Positions 35,363 to 44,896 of a stretch of 64,000 bases of DNA are shown one piece after another. Made by a program: the position numbers and the translations under genes. The notes beneath the pieces are model-generated. The model saw nothing but the letters and a program-made list of their open reading frames with translations. It did no database searches and was not told the DNA's origin. Origin of the DNA: Paludibacteraceae bacterium (GTDB taxonomy: Bacteria; Bacteroidota; Bacteroidia; Bacteroidales; Paludibacteraceae); contig JAFWOU010000001.1 in assembly GCA_017509715.1 (NCBI GenBank), positions 62,001-126,000 of the forward strand, written 5' to 3'. Within the stretch, counting starts at the first letter, position 1. Every line of letters starts with the position of its first letter.

Positions 35363-36364
35363 ATGGTAAGTTACAAGGAATTAGGCCTGGTGAACACCCG
35401 TGAGATGTTTGCAAAGGCAATCAAGGGTGGCTATGCTATCCCGGCATTTAACTTCAACAACATGGAGCAACTGCAGGCTATCATCAAGGCTTCGGCTGAG
35501 ACCAAATCGCCGGTGATCCTCCAGGTATCGAAAGGTGCGCGTAACTACGCTAACCAGACGCTGCTTCGTTACATGGCACAAGGTGCTGTAGAGTACGCAA
35601 AAGAGTTAGGATGGGAGCACCCGCAGATCTGCTTGCACCTCGATCACGGAGACAGCTTCGAGCTTTGCAAGAGCTGTGTGGACTTCGGTTTCTCGAGCGT
35701 GATGATTGATGCTTCTTCTCTCCCTTATGAAGAGAATATCGCATTGACGAAGAAGGTTGTAGACTACGCACATCAGTATGATGTAACGGTAGAGGCTGAA
35801 CTCGGTGTATTGGCAGGCGTAGAGGACGAGGTTTCGTCAGCAGTAAGCCACTATACCAAGCCGGAAGAGGTCGTTGATTTCGCTACCCGTACAGGCTGCG
35901 ACAGCCTGGCTATCTCGATTGGTACCAGCCACGGAGCATACAAGTTCACGCCGGAGCAGTGTACTCGTGACCCGAAAACCGGTCGTCTTGTTCCTCCTCC
36001 ATTGGCATTCGACGTGCTCGACGCTATCATGGAGCAACTCCCGGGCTTCCCGATCGTTCTCCACGGCTCGTCTTCTGTTCCGCAGGAGTATGTGGACATG
36101 ATTAACCAATACGGCGGTAAACTGCCTGACGCAGTGGGTATTCCTGAGGAGCAACTCCGCAAGGCTGCTAAGTCTGCTGTTTGCAAGATCAACATCGACT
36201 CTGACTCCCGTCTTGCATTTACCGCAGCTGTTCGTAAAGTATTTGCAGAGAAACCGGGTGAGTTCGATCCGCGTAAGTACTGCGGTCCCGCTCGTGATCT
36301 GATGACCGAGCTCTACAAGCATAAGATCATCAACGTCCTCGGTTCTGACGGCAAAGCTGAGTAA
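35363..36364 (+). CDS. fba: Class II fructose-bisphosphate aldolase
   Basis: The zinc-dependent aldolase splits fructose 1,6-bisphosphate to dihydroxyacetone phosphate and glyceraldehyde 3-phosphate in glycolysis and works in reverse in gluconeogenesis. The 333-residue protein has YAIPAFNFNNMEQLQAII, the zinc and catalytic region HLDHGDSFELCKSCVDFGF, EAELGVLAGVEDE, IGTSHGAYKF and VLHGSSSVPQEY. Codon choice shifts towards CGT, GCT, TCT and GTT compared with the neighbours, the pattern of a very highly expressed gene in this genome; the same bias is seen in the HU gene. No clear promoter box lies in the 42-bp gap, so it may start inside or upstream of the OPT gene. Confidence 0.95.
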   Translation: MVSYKELGLVNTREMFAKAIKGGYAIPAFNFNNMEQLQAIIKASAETKSPVILQVSKGARNYANQTLLRYMAQGAVEYAKELGWEHPQICLHLDHGDSFELCKSCVDFGFSSVMIDASSLPYEENIALTKKVVDYAHQYDVTVEAELGVLAGVEDEVSSAVSHYTKPEEVVDFATRTGCDSLAISIGTSHGAYKFTPEQCTRDPKTGRLVPPPLAFDVLDAIMEQLPGFPIVLHGSSSVPQEYVDMINQYGGKLPDAVGIPEEQLRKAAKSAVCKINIDSDSRLAFTAAVRKVFAEKPGEFDPRKYCGPARDLMTELYKHKIINVLGSDGKAE

Positions 36365-36501
36365 ATGTACGAAGGACAAATGTACCATGTACAAAGGATT
36401 TACGAAGGAAAATAAGTACAAAGGTCGCGCCGCGAAAATCGTACATTAACCAAATCGTACATAAATCGTACATCGTACATCAAAAAATCGTAAATAAAAT
36501 T
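36365..36501 (+). repeat. Intergenic repeats around AAATCGTACAT
   Basis: The gap between fba and the CoA-transferase gene is built largely of variants of two words. AAATCGTACAT occurs at 36436-36446, 36452-36462 and 36463-36473, with a shortened CGTACAT at 36474-36480 and AATCGTAAAT after it. TGTAC or GTACAAAGG words occur before them. No recognisable promoter or terminator was seen. Confidence 0.75.
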
Positions 36502-37995
36502 ATGCTTAATTTTATGTCAGCCGAGCAGGCTGCTGAATTGATACAACATGGTGACGTCTTGGGCATGGGTGGTTTCACGGCTACCGGAGTGCCCAAGGCC
36601 GTTCCTTTTGCCCTCGCACAGCGCGCAGAGAAATTGCACGCACAAGGCATCCCCTTCCGCGTAGGTCTGGAGACAGGTGCGTCGATGGGCGACAGTTGTG
36701 ACGGTGCGTTGGCACGTGCGCACGCTGTGGAGTTCCGTACGCCGTATCAGTCGAACAAGTCGATGCGCGAGGAGATCAACGCCGAGGGTACGCACTATTT
36801 CGACATGCACCTGAGCCACATGGCGCAAGACCTGCGTTATGGCTTCCTGCCGAAACCCAACTGGGCGATCATCGAGGCTTCGTATGTCGGTGAAGATGGT
36901 ACGATTGTGCCGGCTGCCGGAGTAGGAATCATGCCGACTATCTGCCGCATGGCCGATAAGATCATCGTGGAGCTCAACGAGATGTTCCCTGCTTCTATGC
37001 GTGGTATGCACGACTTATATGAGCCGCTTGATCCTCCTTGCCGCCGCGAGATACCGATCTACAAACCCTCTGACCGCTGCGGTTCGGATCATCTGAAAGT
37101 TGATCCCGCGAAGATTGCTGCCGTAGTGAAGACGAACCGTCCGAACGAAATCGCTGCTTTCACACCGGTGGATGAGACGACGGCTAAGATCGGTGCTAAC
37201 GTAGCTGCCTTCTTGGAGGCAGAGATGAAGGCCGGACGTATTCCTGCTTCTTTCCTGCCGATCCAGAGCGGTGTGGGCAACGTAGCTAACGCCGTGCTGG
37301 GCGAGCTGGGTAAGAACCCGCATATCCCGCCCTTTGAGATGTACTCGGAGGTGATTCAGGACTCGGTGGTAGACCTGATCAAAGCCGGTCATTGTAAGTT
37401 CGCCAGCGGATGCTCGCTGCGTCTGGTGGAGAGCAAGATGGCGGAGGTACTGGCCGATCTGGATTTCTACCGCGACAAGCTGCTGCTACGTCCGCAGGAG
37501 ACCTCGAACAGCCCGGAGATAGCACGCCGACTCGGCATCATCGCTATCAATACAGCCCTGGAGGCCGATATCTACGGCAACGTGAACTCGACGCACGTAT
37601 GCGGTACGAAGATGATGAACGGTATTGGAGGAAGCGGCGATTTCGCAAGAAACTCGTACCTGAGCATCTTCACGACGGCTTCGACAGCCAAGAACGGCGC
37701 CATCTCGTCGATCGTGCCGATGGTGACCCACCTGGATCACTCGGAGCACTCGGTGAAAGTGCTGGTGACCGAGCAGGGCGTAGCCGATCTGCGCGGCAAG
37801 AGTCCGCGTCAGCGTGCGGAGGAGATCATCAACAACTGCGTAGCGCCGGAGTATCGCGAGATGCTGCGTGACTACCTGAAGATCGCACGTCACGGACAGA
37901 CACAACATGAATTGTCATGCGCTTTCGCTATGCATGAGGAGTTCCTCAAGAGCGGCGACATGCGTAACACCAAGTGGGAGAATTACCGCCGATAA
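36502..37995 (+). CDS. Succinyl-CoA:acetate CoA-transferase (acetyl-CoA hydrolase family)
   Basis: The 497-residue class I CoA-transferase most resembles the AarC/SCACT group, which moves CoA between succinate and acetate. In an anaerobic Bacteroidales this links acetate or succinate formation to energy conservation. Motifs are LGMGGFTATGVPKAVP, VGLETGASMGD and NTALEADIYGNVNSTHV, with the likely catalytic Glu in the ALEAD motif. GTKMMNGIGGSGDFARN follows at the CoA-binding loop. The ATG at 36502 opens the conserved sequence, but no strong ribosome-binding site is visible. Its final codons form one arm of a stable hairpin. Confidence 0.9.
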   Translation: MLNFMSAEQAAELIQHGDVLGMGGFTATGVPKAVPFALAQRAEKLHAQGIPFRVGLETGASMGDSCDGALARAHAVEFRTPYQSNKSMREEINAEGTHYFDMHLSHMAQDLRYGFLPKPNWAIIEASYVGEDGTIVPAAGVGIMPTICRMADKIIVELNEMFPASMRGMHDLYEPLDPPCRREIPIYKPSDRCGSDHLKVDPAKIAAVVKTNRPNEIAAFTPVDETTAKIGANVAAFLEAEMKAGRIPASFLPIQSGVGNVANAVLGELGKNPHIPPFEMYSEVIQDSVVDLIKAGHCKFASGCSLRLVESKMAEVLADLDFYRDKLLLRPQETSNSPEIARRLGIIAINTALEADIYGNVNSTHVCGTKMMNGIGGSGDFARNSYLSIFTTASTAKNGAISSIVPMVTHLDHSEHSVKVLVTEQGVADLRGKSPRQRAEEIINNCVAPEYREMLRDYLKIARHGQTQHELSCAFAMHEEFLKSGDMRNTKWENYRR

Positions 37996-38010
37996 GGGCG
38001 GTAGTTCTCC
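37977..38010 (+). terminator. Stable hairpin spanning the CoA-transferase stop codon
   Basis: GGAGAATTACCGCC pairs with GGCGGTAGTTCTCC around a six-base loop (one mismatch), and the TAA stop is in the loop. No T-run follows, so it may slow ribosome release or protect the 3' end rather than terminate. It separates this gene from clpP. Confidence 0.5.
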
Positions 38011-38037
38011 TGCAGAACTATATCAGATAAAGAGACT

Positions 38038-38718
38038 ATGAATGATTTTTTGAAGTTTGCCAAGGCACAGGGCCTGAACACGATGCACGTGGAGAAAGCC
38101 ATGGAGGTCTCGGCTAATTATATCTCGCCTTCCATTTTGGAAGAAAGACAATTGAACGTAACGCAGATGGACGTGTTCTCCCGACTGATGGTGGACCGCA
38201 TCATCTTCCTGGGCACGGAAATCAACGACTATACCGCCAATGTGATTCAGGCACAGTTGCTCTACCTGGACTCTGCAGACTCGGAGCGCGACATCAATAT
38301 CTACCTGAACACCCCCGGCGGATCGGTATATGCCGGTCTGGGTATCTATGATACGATGCAGTTTGTGAGCTCGAAGGTAGGCACGATCTGCACGGGCATA
38401 GCAGCCTCGATGGGTGCTATCCTGCTGGTAGCCGGTGAGAAAGGTATGCGTGCGGCGTTGCCCCACTCACGCGTGATGATCCACCAGCCCCTGGGTGGTA
38501 TCCAGGGTCAGGCCTCGGATATCGAGATCACGGCACGTGAGATCCTGAAACTCAAAGACGAACTCTATCAGATCATTGCCGACCATAGCGGCCAGACCGT
38601 GGAGCGTATCCGTCAGGATGCCGACCGCGACTACTGGATGACCTCCAAGGAGGCGCTGGACTACGGCATGATCGACCTACTATACACCCGCAAGAACCAT
38701 GGCACACAAGAAAGCTAA
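38038..38718 (+). CDS. clpP: ATP-dependent Clp protease proteolytic subunit
   Basis: ClpP is the barrel-shaped serine protease that degrades substrates fed by ClpX. In the 226-residue protein the catalytic Ser124 is in [13 protein letters not shown], His149 in [11 protein letters not shown] and Asp198 in DADRDYWM. The N-terminal 30 residues ([16 protein letters not shown]) are longer than the processed E. coli enzyme. The last 20 bp overlap clpX. The trigger factor gene tig, which commonly precedes clpP, is not here; a CoA-transferase gene occupies that position. Confidence 0.96.
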   Translation: MNDFLKFAKAQGLNTMHVEKAMEVSANYISPSILEERQLNVTQMDVFSRLMVDRIIFLGTEINDYTANVIQAQLLYLDSADSERDINIYLNTPGGSVYAGLGIYDTMQFVSSKVGTICTGIAASMGAILLVAGEKGMRAALPHSRVMIHQPLGGIQGQASDIEITAREILKLKDELYQIIADHSGQTVERIRQDADRDYWMTSKEALDYGMIDLLYTRKNHGTQES

Positions 38719-39973
38719 ATGTAGTTTTTGCGGTCAGGAGCGTCCGGACTTGTTCTCCGGAGAAGACGGTAGTTACATCTGCCCCGATTGCATCGAGGCA
38801 GGTCATGCCATGCTGATGCGTGCGATGGGCCAAGCGCCCGAACCGCAGCAGGCGCCGCAGCCTGCCAAGAAACGGAAGCCGGCCGACCTAGGGCTGAGCC
38901 TGGACTCGCTACCCCGTCCGCAGGATATCAAGCAGTTTCTGGACCTATACGTGATTGGTCAGGAGGATGCGAAAAAATACCTGTCGGTAGCGGTATACAA
39001 CCACTACAAGCGCATCCTGCAGAAGCACGACAAGAACGAGGTAGAGATCGAGAAATCGAATATCCTGCTGGTAGGCTCGACCGGTACGGGTAAGACCCTG
39101 CTGGCCCGCACGATAGCCAAACTGCTGAAAGTGCCGTTCGCCATCGTAGATGCTACGGCGCTGACCCAGGCGGGTTATGTGGGTGAGGACGTGGAGTCGC
39201 TGCTGACACGTCTGTTGCAAGACTGCGAGTACGACATCCCGAAAGCCGAGCAGGGTATTGTGTTCATCGATGAGATCGACAAGATCGCAAGGAAATCAGA
39301 GAACCCGAGCATCACGCGTGACGTGTCGGGCGAGGGCGTACAGCAGAGTCTGCTGAAGCTGCTGGAGGGTGCGATGATCAACGTACCGCCCGAGGGAGGG
39401 CGTAAGCATCCGGAGCAGGAGTTTCTGCACGTAGAGACAAAGAATATATTGTTCATCTGCGGCGGCGCCTTTGACGGCATTGAGAAGAAGATCGCCCAGC
39501 GTATGAATACGCAGGTGGTAGGCTTCGGTGCGCAAGAGAAGGCGCATAAGGTGGATAAGAGCAACCTGCTGCAGTACATCGCACCGCACGACCTGAAATC
39601 GTACGGCTTGATACCCGAGATCATCGGTCGTCTGCCGATCATCACGTATCTACATCCGCTGGACAAGAAGGCGCTGCGTAGCATCCTGACCGATCCGAAG
39701 AACGCCATCACCAAGCAGTATGAGAAGTTGCTGGAGATGGACGGTGTGAAGCTGACGTTTGCGCCCGACATGCTGGACTACGTGGTGGATAAAGCCGTAG
39801 AGAACAAACTCGGCGCACGCGGTCTGCGCGGACTGATGGAGAGTATCATGATCGACCTGATGTATGAGTTGCCGTCGAAGAAGACATGCGACAGATTTGA
39901 GGTCACGAAAGAATATGCTGAACAAAAAGTAGAAAAGGCAGATTTCTGTCGACTGAAAAACACAGAGGAATAA
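38699..39973 (+). CDS. clpX: ATP-dependent Clp protease ATP-binding subunit ClpX
   Basis: ClpX is the AAA+ unfoldase partner of ClpP. The 424-residue protein has the N-terminal C4 zinc-binding domain (C8, C11, C28 and C31 in KCSFCGQ and YICPDCIE), Walker A GSTGTGKT, the pore and Walker B segment [15 protein letters not shown], and the C-terminal [16 protein letters not shown]. The sequence [18 protein letters not shown] is also classical. Overlap with clpP implies translational coupling. The tmRNA gene in this same window would supply tagged ClpXP substrates. Confidence 0.97.
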   Translation: MAHKKAKCSFCGQERPDLFSGEDGSYICPDCIEAGHAMLMRAMGQAPEPQQAPQPAKKRKPADLGLSLDSLPRPQDIKQFLDLYVIGQEDAKKYLSVAVYNHYKRILQKHDKNEVEIEKSNILLVGSTGTGKTLLARTIAKLLKVPFAIVDATALTQAGYVGEDVESLLTRLLQDCEYDIPKAEQGIVFIDEIDKIARKSENPSITRDVSGEGVQQSLLKLLEGAMINVPPEGGRKHPEQEFLHVETKNILFICGGAFDGIEKKIAQRMNTQVVGFGAQEKAHKVDKSNLLQYIAPHDLKSYGLIPEIIGRLPIITYLHPLDKKALRSILTDPKNAITKQYEKLLEMDGVKLTFAPDMLDYVVDKAVENKLGARGLRGLMESIMIDLMYELPSKKTCDRFEVTKEYAEQKVEKADFCRLKNTEE

Positions 39974-39974
39974 T

Positions 39975-41963
39975 ATGAAAAACAAATGGTGCATTTTTAT
40001 GGCGCTGACGCTGGTCAGTTGCGTCGGTCAGAAGATGGGACTCGTCTCATCTCCTGCAGAGTATCCCACGAAACAAGGTTCGCTCAAAGAGTTGGTGTAT
40101 ACGCCCGCTGAGAGTCAGTTCTCCGTATGGAGTCCGGGTGCTAAGTCGGTCACGCTCCGTATCTACGCTACGGCAGAGGCCGAGGAGCCAATCAAATCGC
40201 TGAAGATGAAGCGTCAGCAAGACGGCTCGTGGACGGCTACCGTCAAGGGCGATCAGAAGGGACGTTTCTATACCTTCCAGGTGCAGCAGCCCCTCTCGCG
40301 CTGGCAACTGCATGAGACGCCGGGTATCTTTGCCACGGCGGTAAGCGTGAACGGCAAGAGAGCCGCCATCCTGGATCTGCGCGATACCGACCCGGAGGGT
40401 TGGCAGCAGGACCGTCGCCCCGCCTTCCGCGGCGCACAGGATGCCATCGTCTATGAGATGCATCATCGCGACTACTCGATTCATCCCAGTTCGGGTGTGC
40501 AGCATCGCGGTAAGTTCCTGGCACTCACAGAGCACGGTACCCGCAGCCCGGAAGGACTGAAGACGGGTATAGACCACCTGGTGGAACTGGGTGTGACCCA
40601 CGTACAGATCCTGCCGAGTTACGACTATGCGTCGGTGGACGAATCGCATCCGGAGCGGGCGCAGTATAACTGGGGCTATGACCCGCAGAACTACAACGTG
40701 CCGGAGGGTTCGTACGCTACGGACGCTACCGATCCTGCCTGCCGCATACGCGAGATGAAGCAGATGATTCAGGCGCTGCATAAGGCCGGCATACGCGTGA
40801 TCATGGACGTGGTGTACAACCATACGTTTGACGTAGAGAACAGTGCATTCACGCAGACTTGTCCGGACTATTTCTACCGCCTGACCAAGGACGGCCACCT
40901 GGGCAATGCCTCGGGCTGCGGCAACGAGACGGCTTCGGAGCGGGAGATGATGCACCGGTATATCGTGGAGTCGGTTCGCTACTGGACGGAGGAGTACCAC
41001 CTGGACGGTTTCCGCTTTGACCTGATGGGTATTCACGACCAGGCCACGATGATGGACGTACGTCGCATGCTGGATAGCATCGACCCCAGCCTGTTGCTCT
41101 ACGGCGAGGGTTGGGCAGCCGGCGGTCCGCTGCTGGACTACGACAAGCTGGCCATGAAGGCGCTGATCAAGAACATGCCGGGCGTAGGTGCTTTCTGCGA
41201 CGACATGCGTGACGCCATTCGCGGTCCGTTCTCCGACGACCATCAGGCCGCCTTTCTGGACGCACAGCCGGGTCATGAGGAGTCGATCAAGTTCGGACTG
41301 GTAGGATGTATCGCCCACCCGGACGTAGATATGAGCAAGGTGAACTACTCGCGCGAGCCATGGACCGTACAGCCGACGCAGTCGATCAACTACGTATCGT
41401 GCCACGACGATATGATGCTGACGGACCGTCTGCGTGCTTCGGTGAAACTGCAGGACGGCGAATTGGAGCGCCTGGACAAGTTGGCTCAGACGGCCGTGCT
41501 GACCAGCCAAGGTATACCCTTCCTGTGGGTAGGCGAAGAGGTGATGCGCGACAAGAAGGGCGTGCACAACAGCTATAACTCACCCGACTCGATCAATCAG
41601 ATCGACTGGTCGCTCAAGGCGAAGAACCTGGATCTGTTCCACTACTATCAAGGACTGATCGCCCTGCGCAAAGCCCATCCGGCTTTCCGCTTGGGTGATG
41701 CCGAACTGGTAAGAAAACATATGCACTTCCTGGAGGCACCGCAAGGCGTAGTAGCCTACGTGCTGACCGACTATGCCGGAGGCGATGCATGGCAGGATAT
41801 CGTAGTGGTGCTCAACAGCAATCGTGAGGCGGTGACGGTGCAGTTGCCGGACGGTAAATATACGGCTGTTTGCGCTGATGGACAATTCCTGAATGATGCT
41901 ACGACGGCCTACGAGAAAACAGCTACCGTTGCACCGCAATCGGCACTCATACTCCACGACTAA
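39975..41963 (+). CDS. pulA: Type I pullulanase-like GH13 lipoprotein
   Basis: The 662-residue protein debranches alpha-1,6 links of pullulan or glycogen-type glucans. A lipoprotein-like signal (MKNKWCIFMALTLVSC) suggests envelope anchoring. A CBM48-like N-terminal beta domain (FSVWSPGAKSVTLRIYATAE) precedes the GH13 barrel. The pullulanase mark YNWGYDPQNYNVPEGSYAT, the nucleophile Asp in LDGFRFDLMG, the acid/base Glu in LYGEGWAAG and the third acidic site in YVSCHDD are all visible. It starts one base after the clpX stop, and the following gene overlaps its stop by one base, so it sits in a compact clpP-clpX-led run despite the unrelated role. Confidence 0.92.
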   Translation: MKNKWCIFMALTLVSCVGQKMGLVSSPAEYPTKQGSLKELVYTPAESQFSVWSPGAKSVTLRIYATAEAEEPIKSLKMKRQQDGSWTATVKGDQKGRFYTFQVQQPLSRWQLHETPGIFATAVSVNGKRAAILDLRDTDPEGWQQDRRPAFRGAQDAIVYEMHHRDYSIHPSSGVQHRGKFLALTEHGTRSPEGLKTGIDHLVELGVTHVQILPSYDYASVDESHPERAQYNWGYDPQNYNVPEGSYATDATDPACRIREMKQMIQALHKAGIRVIMDVVYNHTFDVENSAFTQTCPDYFYRLTKDGHLGNASGCGNETASEREMMHRYIVESVRYWTEEYHLDGFRFDLMGIHDQATMMDVRRMLDSIDPSLLLYGEGWAAGGPLLDYDKLAMKALIKNMPGVGAFCDDMRDAIRGPFSDDHQAAFLDAQPGHEESIKFGLVGCIAHPDVDMSKVNYSREPWTVQPTQSINYVSCHDDMMLTDRLRASVKLQDGELERLDKLAQTAVLTSQGIPFLWVGEEVMRDKKGVHNSYNSPDSINQIDWSLKAKNLDLFHYYQGLIALRKAHPAFRLGDAELVRKHMHFLEAPQGVVAYVLTDYAGGDAWQDIVVVLNSNREAVTVQLPDGKYTAVCADGQFLNDATTAYEKTATVAPQSALILHD

Positions 41964-42616
41964 TGAAGCGAATAGCGTACATACTATTGCTCCTGCTGGC
42001 GGTGGGAAACCTGCAGGCTGAGACGCGCAGGGATGTCAAGGAGATGCCCAACGAACTGCGTATCGGATGGGGCGACATGCTCTTTGAGAGCCTGATGTGG
42101 CACAACCCCAAGTCGGTGGTACAGACCATGCCAACCAGCTACAGTTATACGTATCAGGAGGATTTTCGGCATCATCAGCACCTGTTTCTGGAGTACCAGC
42201 ACAGGTTTAACTACTGGTTCGGGCTGGGTGCAATGGTGGACCTGGGCGAAGTGGATTGGCAGAACGTGACACGCAACGGGCAGGGCGTAGAGATCGCGCG
42301 TGACCCGGGACACTATTTCTACAACGTGACGATCATGCCGACGTTCCGATTCACCTATTTCCATCACGAGAATGTGAACCTGTACTCGGGTCTGGGCTTA
42401 GGACTGGTGATCAACGGCGGTACGGAGCAGAACGCATTCGGCAACCGCACCGAGACAGGTTTTGCTGCCAATTTCACGGTGCTGGGCATCAGCGCCAACT
42501 ACAAGCGCTGGTTTGCCTCGGTGGAGTTTGGCGGCCTATACGGACTACGTAACGCAAATACGATTTACATGGCATCCTCTCGAATCTTCTCGGCTTCGAT
42601 AGGTGCAAGATTTTGA
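41963..42616 (+). CDS. Uncharacterised outer membrane beta-barrel-like protein
   Basis: The 217-residue product has a signal peptide (MKRIAYILLLLLAVGNLQAE) and alternating hydrophobic/polar strands with many Tyr, Phe and Gly (HLFLEYQHRFNYWFGLGAMV, GHYFYNVTIMPTFRFTYF, VNLYSGLGLGLVINGG). It ends in IFSASIGARF, a terminal aromatic residue typical of outer membrane barrels. No named family was recognised. The ATG overlaps the pulA stop by one base, and its own stop overlaps the next start (TGATG). Confidence 0.68.
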   Translation: MKRIAYILLLLLAVGNLQAETRRDVKEMPNELRIGWGDMLFESLMWHNPKSVVQTMPTSYSYTYQEDFRHHQHLFLEYQHRFNYWFGLGAMVDLGEVDWQNVTRNGQGVEIARDPGHYFYNVTIMPTFRFTYFHHENVNLYSGLGLGLVINGGTEQNAFGNRTETGFAANFTVLGISANYKRWFASVEFGGLYGLRNANTIYMASSRIFSASIGARF

Positions 42617-43944
42617 TGGGTATGAGACGCAAATATGCTATATTACTGCTGCTACCGGTGCTGCTGACCGCCTGCAAGTTCGGGCGGGAGGAGTATGTGG
42701 ATTTCACAAAGACGGCTGGACTGGACTCGACGATGTTTCGCGTGATAGGTCAGCATGAAGTGGACCTGGAGAACGGTTTTCCGATGAGCTGCTACCTGCC
42801 GGACGGCATGCGTATCAACGAGTACGAAGAACCGACGGATGCGGAGAACATAGGTCCGCGCAAGACCAGCTCGGTGACAGGAGCTGCCCTCGTGCAGAGC
42901 CTGCTGGACTGGGGCAACGGCAAGAAGGTGATCGAGGTGGTAGGCACGTATCCGAGTATAGACAGCGAGGGCAACGACATTATATTGTCGGGTAAAGTGA
43001 TGCTACCCGTCGGACGACGCCCGAAGCGCATGATATTGGTGAGTCACTACACCGTAGGCAGCAATATGGAAGCGCCCAGCAACGCGTTCTCGCTGGAGGG
43101 CGTGCTGGTGAAGATGGGCTACGGACTGGTGATTCCGGATTATATGGGCTATGGCGTGACAGTGGACAAGATACATCCCTACCTGGTGATGGACATCACG
43201 GCGCTGAACGTGATTGATATGTGGCGGGCGGTGCGTCCATGGCTGAAAGCCGTAGGCATGGAGCCGGAGCAGGAGGAGATCAACCTGATGGGCTACTCGC
43301 AGGGCGGTGCTACGACGATGGCCGTACTGCGTATGATCGAGTTGGCGTTCAGCAATCCGAAGCACAAGGAGTACATACCGGTTCACCGCGTGTTTGCCGG
43401 GGGCGGTCCGTATGACGTGAAGGCGACGTACGAGCGTTTTGTGACGACCGACACGGCCGGCTATCCCGTAGCCGTACCGCTGGTGCTGCAAGGCATGATC
43501 GAGGGCTATGGCATCGACGTGAAGATGGAAGATATGGTACAACCATGGCTGTGCGAGAAGATTGACGACTGGATCAACTCCAAGCGCTATACGACCGGCC
43601 AGATCAACAGTTTTATCAAGACACGTCGTACGCACGACCTGCTGACGCTGGAGGCCATGCAACAGAGTTCGGAGAAGGTGGCTGAGCTGTATAAGGCCAT
43701 GACCGACAACTCGATCATCTCCTATGATTGGCAGCCCGAAGCGCCGATATACCTGATGCACTCGATAGACGATGAGACGGTGCCCTATACGAATGCGGTG
43801 AACGCGAAGAACAAATGGCGGAATGCGAATATAGAGTATAACTTCGGTCACTATGGCACGCATGTACGTACGTGTCTCAGATTTATCTACTCGGTGCAGA
43901 CCCTGCTAGAGCAGGAAGAGAAAGAAAGGGGGCAGTATGAATAA
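42616..43944 (+). CDS. Alpha/beta-hydrolase (secreted lipase-like) lipoprotein
   Basis: The product, about 442 residues, has a lipoprotein signal (RRKYAILLLLPVLLTAC) and an alpha/beta-hydrolase domain. The nucleophile elbow is GYSQGG (in NLMGYSQGGATTMAVLRMIE), the probable oxyanion region is VSHYTVGSNMEAPS, and a late MHSIDDETVPY plus GHYGTHV supply the Asp and His. This arrangement resembles the secretory lipase and prolyl-peptidase-like families; the substrate is unknown. I start at the ATG of the TGATG overlap with the preceding gene. A second ATG six bases on is also possible. Confidence 0.8.
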   Translation: MGMRRKYAILLLLPVLLTACKFGREEYVDFTKTAGLDSTMFRVIGQHEVDLENGFPMSCYLPDGMRINEYEEPTDAENIGPRKTSSVTGAALVQSLLDWGNGKKVIEVVGTYPSIDSEGNDIILSGKVMLPVGRRPKRMILVSHYTVGSNMEAPSNAFSLEGVLVKMGYGLVIPDYMGYGVTVDKIHPYLVMDITALNVIDMWRAVRPWLKAVGMEPEQEEINLMGYSQGGATTMAVLRMIELAFSNPKHKEYIPVHRVFAGGGPYDVKATYERFVTTDTAGYPVAVPLVLQGMIEGYGIDVKMEDMVQPWLCEKIDDWINSKRYTTGQINSFIKTRRTHDLLTLEAMQQSSEKVAELYKAMTDNSIISYDWQPEAPIYLMHSIDDETVPYTNAVNAKNKWRNANIEYNFGHYGTHVRTCLRFIYSVQTLLEQEEKERGQYE

Positions 43945-44896
43945 TCGGCGAATGGCGAATGGCGAATGGCGAATGCTCATAGTGGCGTTATGTACGATGG
44001 CGCTAGGGCTGATGGCTTGTGAGCCGCTGCCTACGTATGAGGTGAATGATGTGCATATCACGTCTCAGACGCGTATCATCTCATCCGGCTTTATTGAGCA
44101 GGTCTTCACGACCGACCGCGATGCGTATTACCTGATTGGTATCGAACAGGTACAAGAGGGGTATGACCCCACCAAGCCGGAACTGCAGAAGCCCTTTATG
44201 ACCCTGGAACTGGACTCGGCGCATCAGGAGTACCTGGATTGGCGTCGTGAGTTGCTGCGCCAGGGTGAGTTTACGATTGCTTCGTTTGCGAGTCATAGTC
44301 TGCAATATGGCGAGACCGACTATTTCTTCACGGGACTGAAACGGAATACGGACTACTGGATATATGCCTTTGTGGTGGATCCGGAGAAGATGGTGCCGAA
44401 GGGCAAACTGAATCTGGTGAAAGTAACAACTACAGAGAATAGCACCGTGGATGTGCACTTTGAGTACCGCATCATGGACGACTGGGACTATATCTATCCT
44501 ATGGATTCTACGGGCGCCATGGTCACCCATTATCCGTACGTCATGGAGACGGTGGATAGTCTGGATATCGTAGCCTCGGGAGCCTACTGTCCGCAGTACT
44601 ATTTCAGCGACCGGCAAGCCTACTGGACCGCCAATCCGGATTCGGCTCATCTGCTATATGGCGTCTATACCCGTCAGAATATCGAGGTGGACGATGCGAA
44701 CGAGCAGGAATTGTTCGAAGAATTAGACTACAACTGCTTTAGCATCGGCCACACCTACTACACCTTCATCTGCGGATTCGACGACGGCTACTTCCACCCC
44801 ACGATCTATAAGTTCCGTTGGGATGGAGGCAAGATGAAATACTATTTCAACGGTAAAGACGGAACGAATCTGTTCGACTATATCGATCGCTGGTAG
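43937..44896 (+). CDS. Uncharacterised lipoprotein with repeat-coded N-terminus
   Basis: The frame encodes 319 residues. The lipobox LGLMAC lies near residue 28, after MLIVALCTMALG, so the mature lipoprotein begins at that Cys. Residues 4-12 (RRMANGEWR) are coded by four GGCGAAT heptamers, which put an unusual charged extension before the signal peptide. An in-frame ATG at 43973, immediately after the array, would give a standard lipoprotein signal and may be the real start. The mature part is acidic and strand-rich with no family that I recognise (YFFTGLKRNTDYWIYAFV resembles a fibronectin-type repeat strand). It overlaps the hydrolase gene by 8 bp. Confidence 0.65.
   Translation: MNNRRMANGEWRMLIVALCTMALGLMACEPLPTYEVNDVHITSQTRIISSGFIEQVFTTDRDAYYLIGIEQVQEGYDPTKPELQKPFMTLELDSAHQEYLDWRRELLRQGEFTIASFASHSLQYGETDYFFTGLKRNTDYWIYAFVVDPEKMVPKGKLNLVKVTTTENSTVDVHFEYRIMDDWDYIYPMDSTGAMVTHYPYVMETVDSLDIVASGAYCPQYYFSDRQAYWTANPDSAHLLYGVYTRQNIEVDDANEQELFEELDYNCFSIGHTYYTFICGFDDGYFHPTIYKFRWDGGKMKYYFNGKDGTNLFDYIDRW
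43947..43974 (+). repeat. Four perfect tandem heptamers GGCGAAT at a gene start
   Basis: Four identical GGCGAAT units lie between two in-frame ATG codons (43937 and 43973) of the lipoprotein gene. A gain or loss of one unit would frameshift translation from the first ATG but not from the second. Confidence 0.96.

Noticed and set aside
40047..41567. 506-residue minus-strand frame opposite pulA
   Set aside because: The pullulanase frame has all catalytic motifs; the antisense translation is low-quality shadow sequence.
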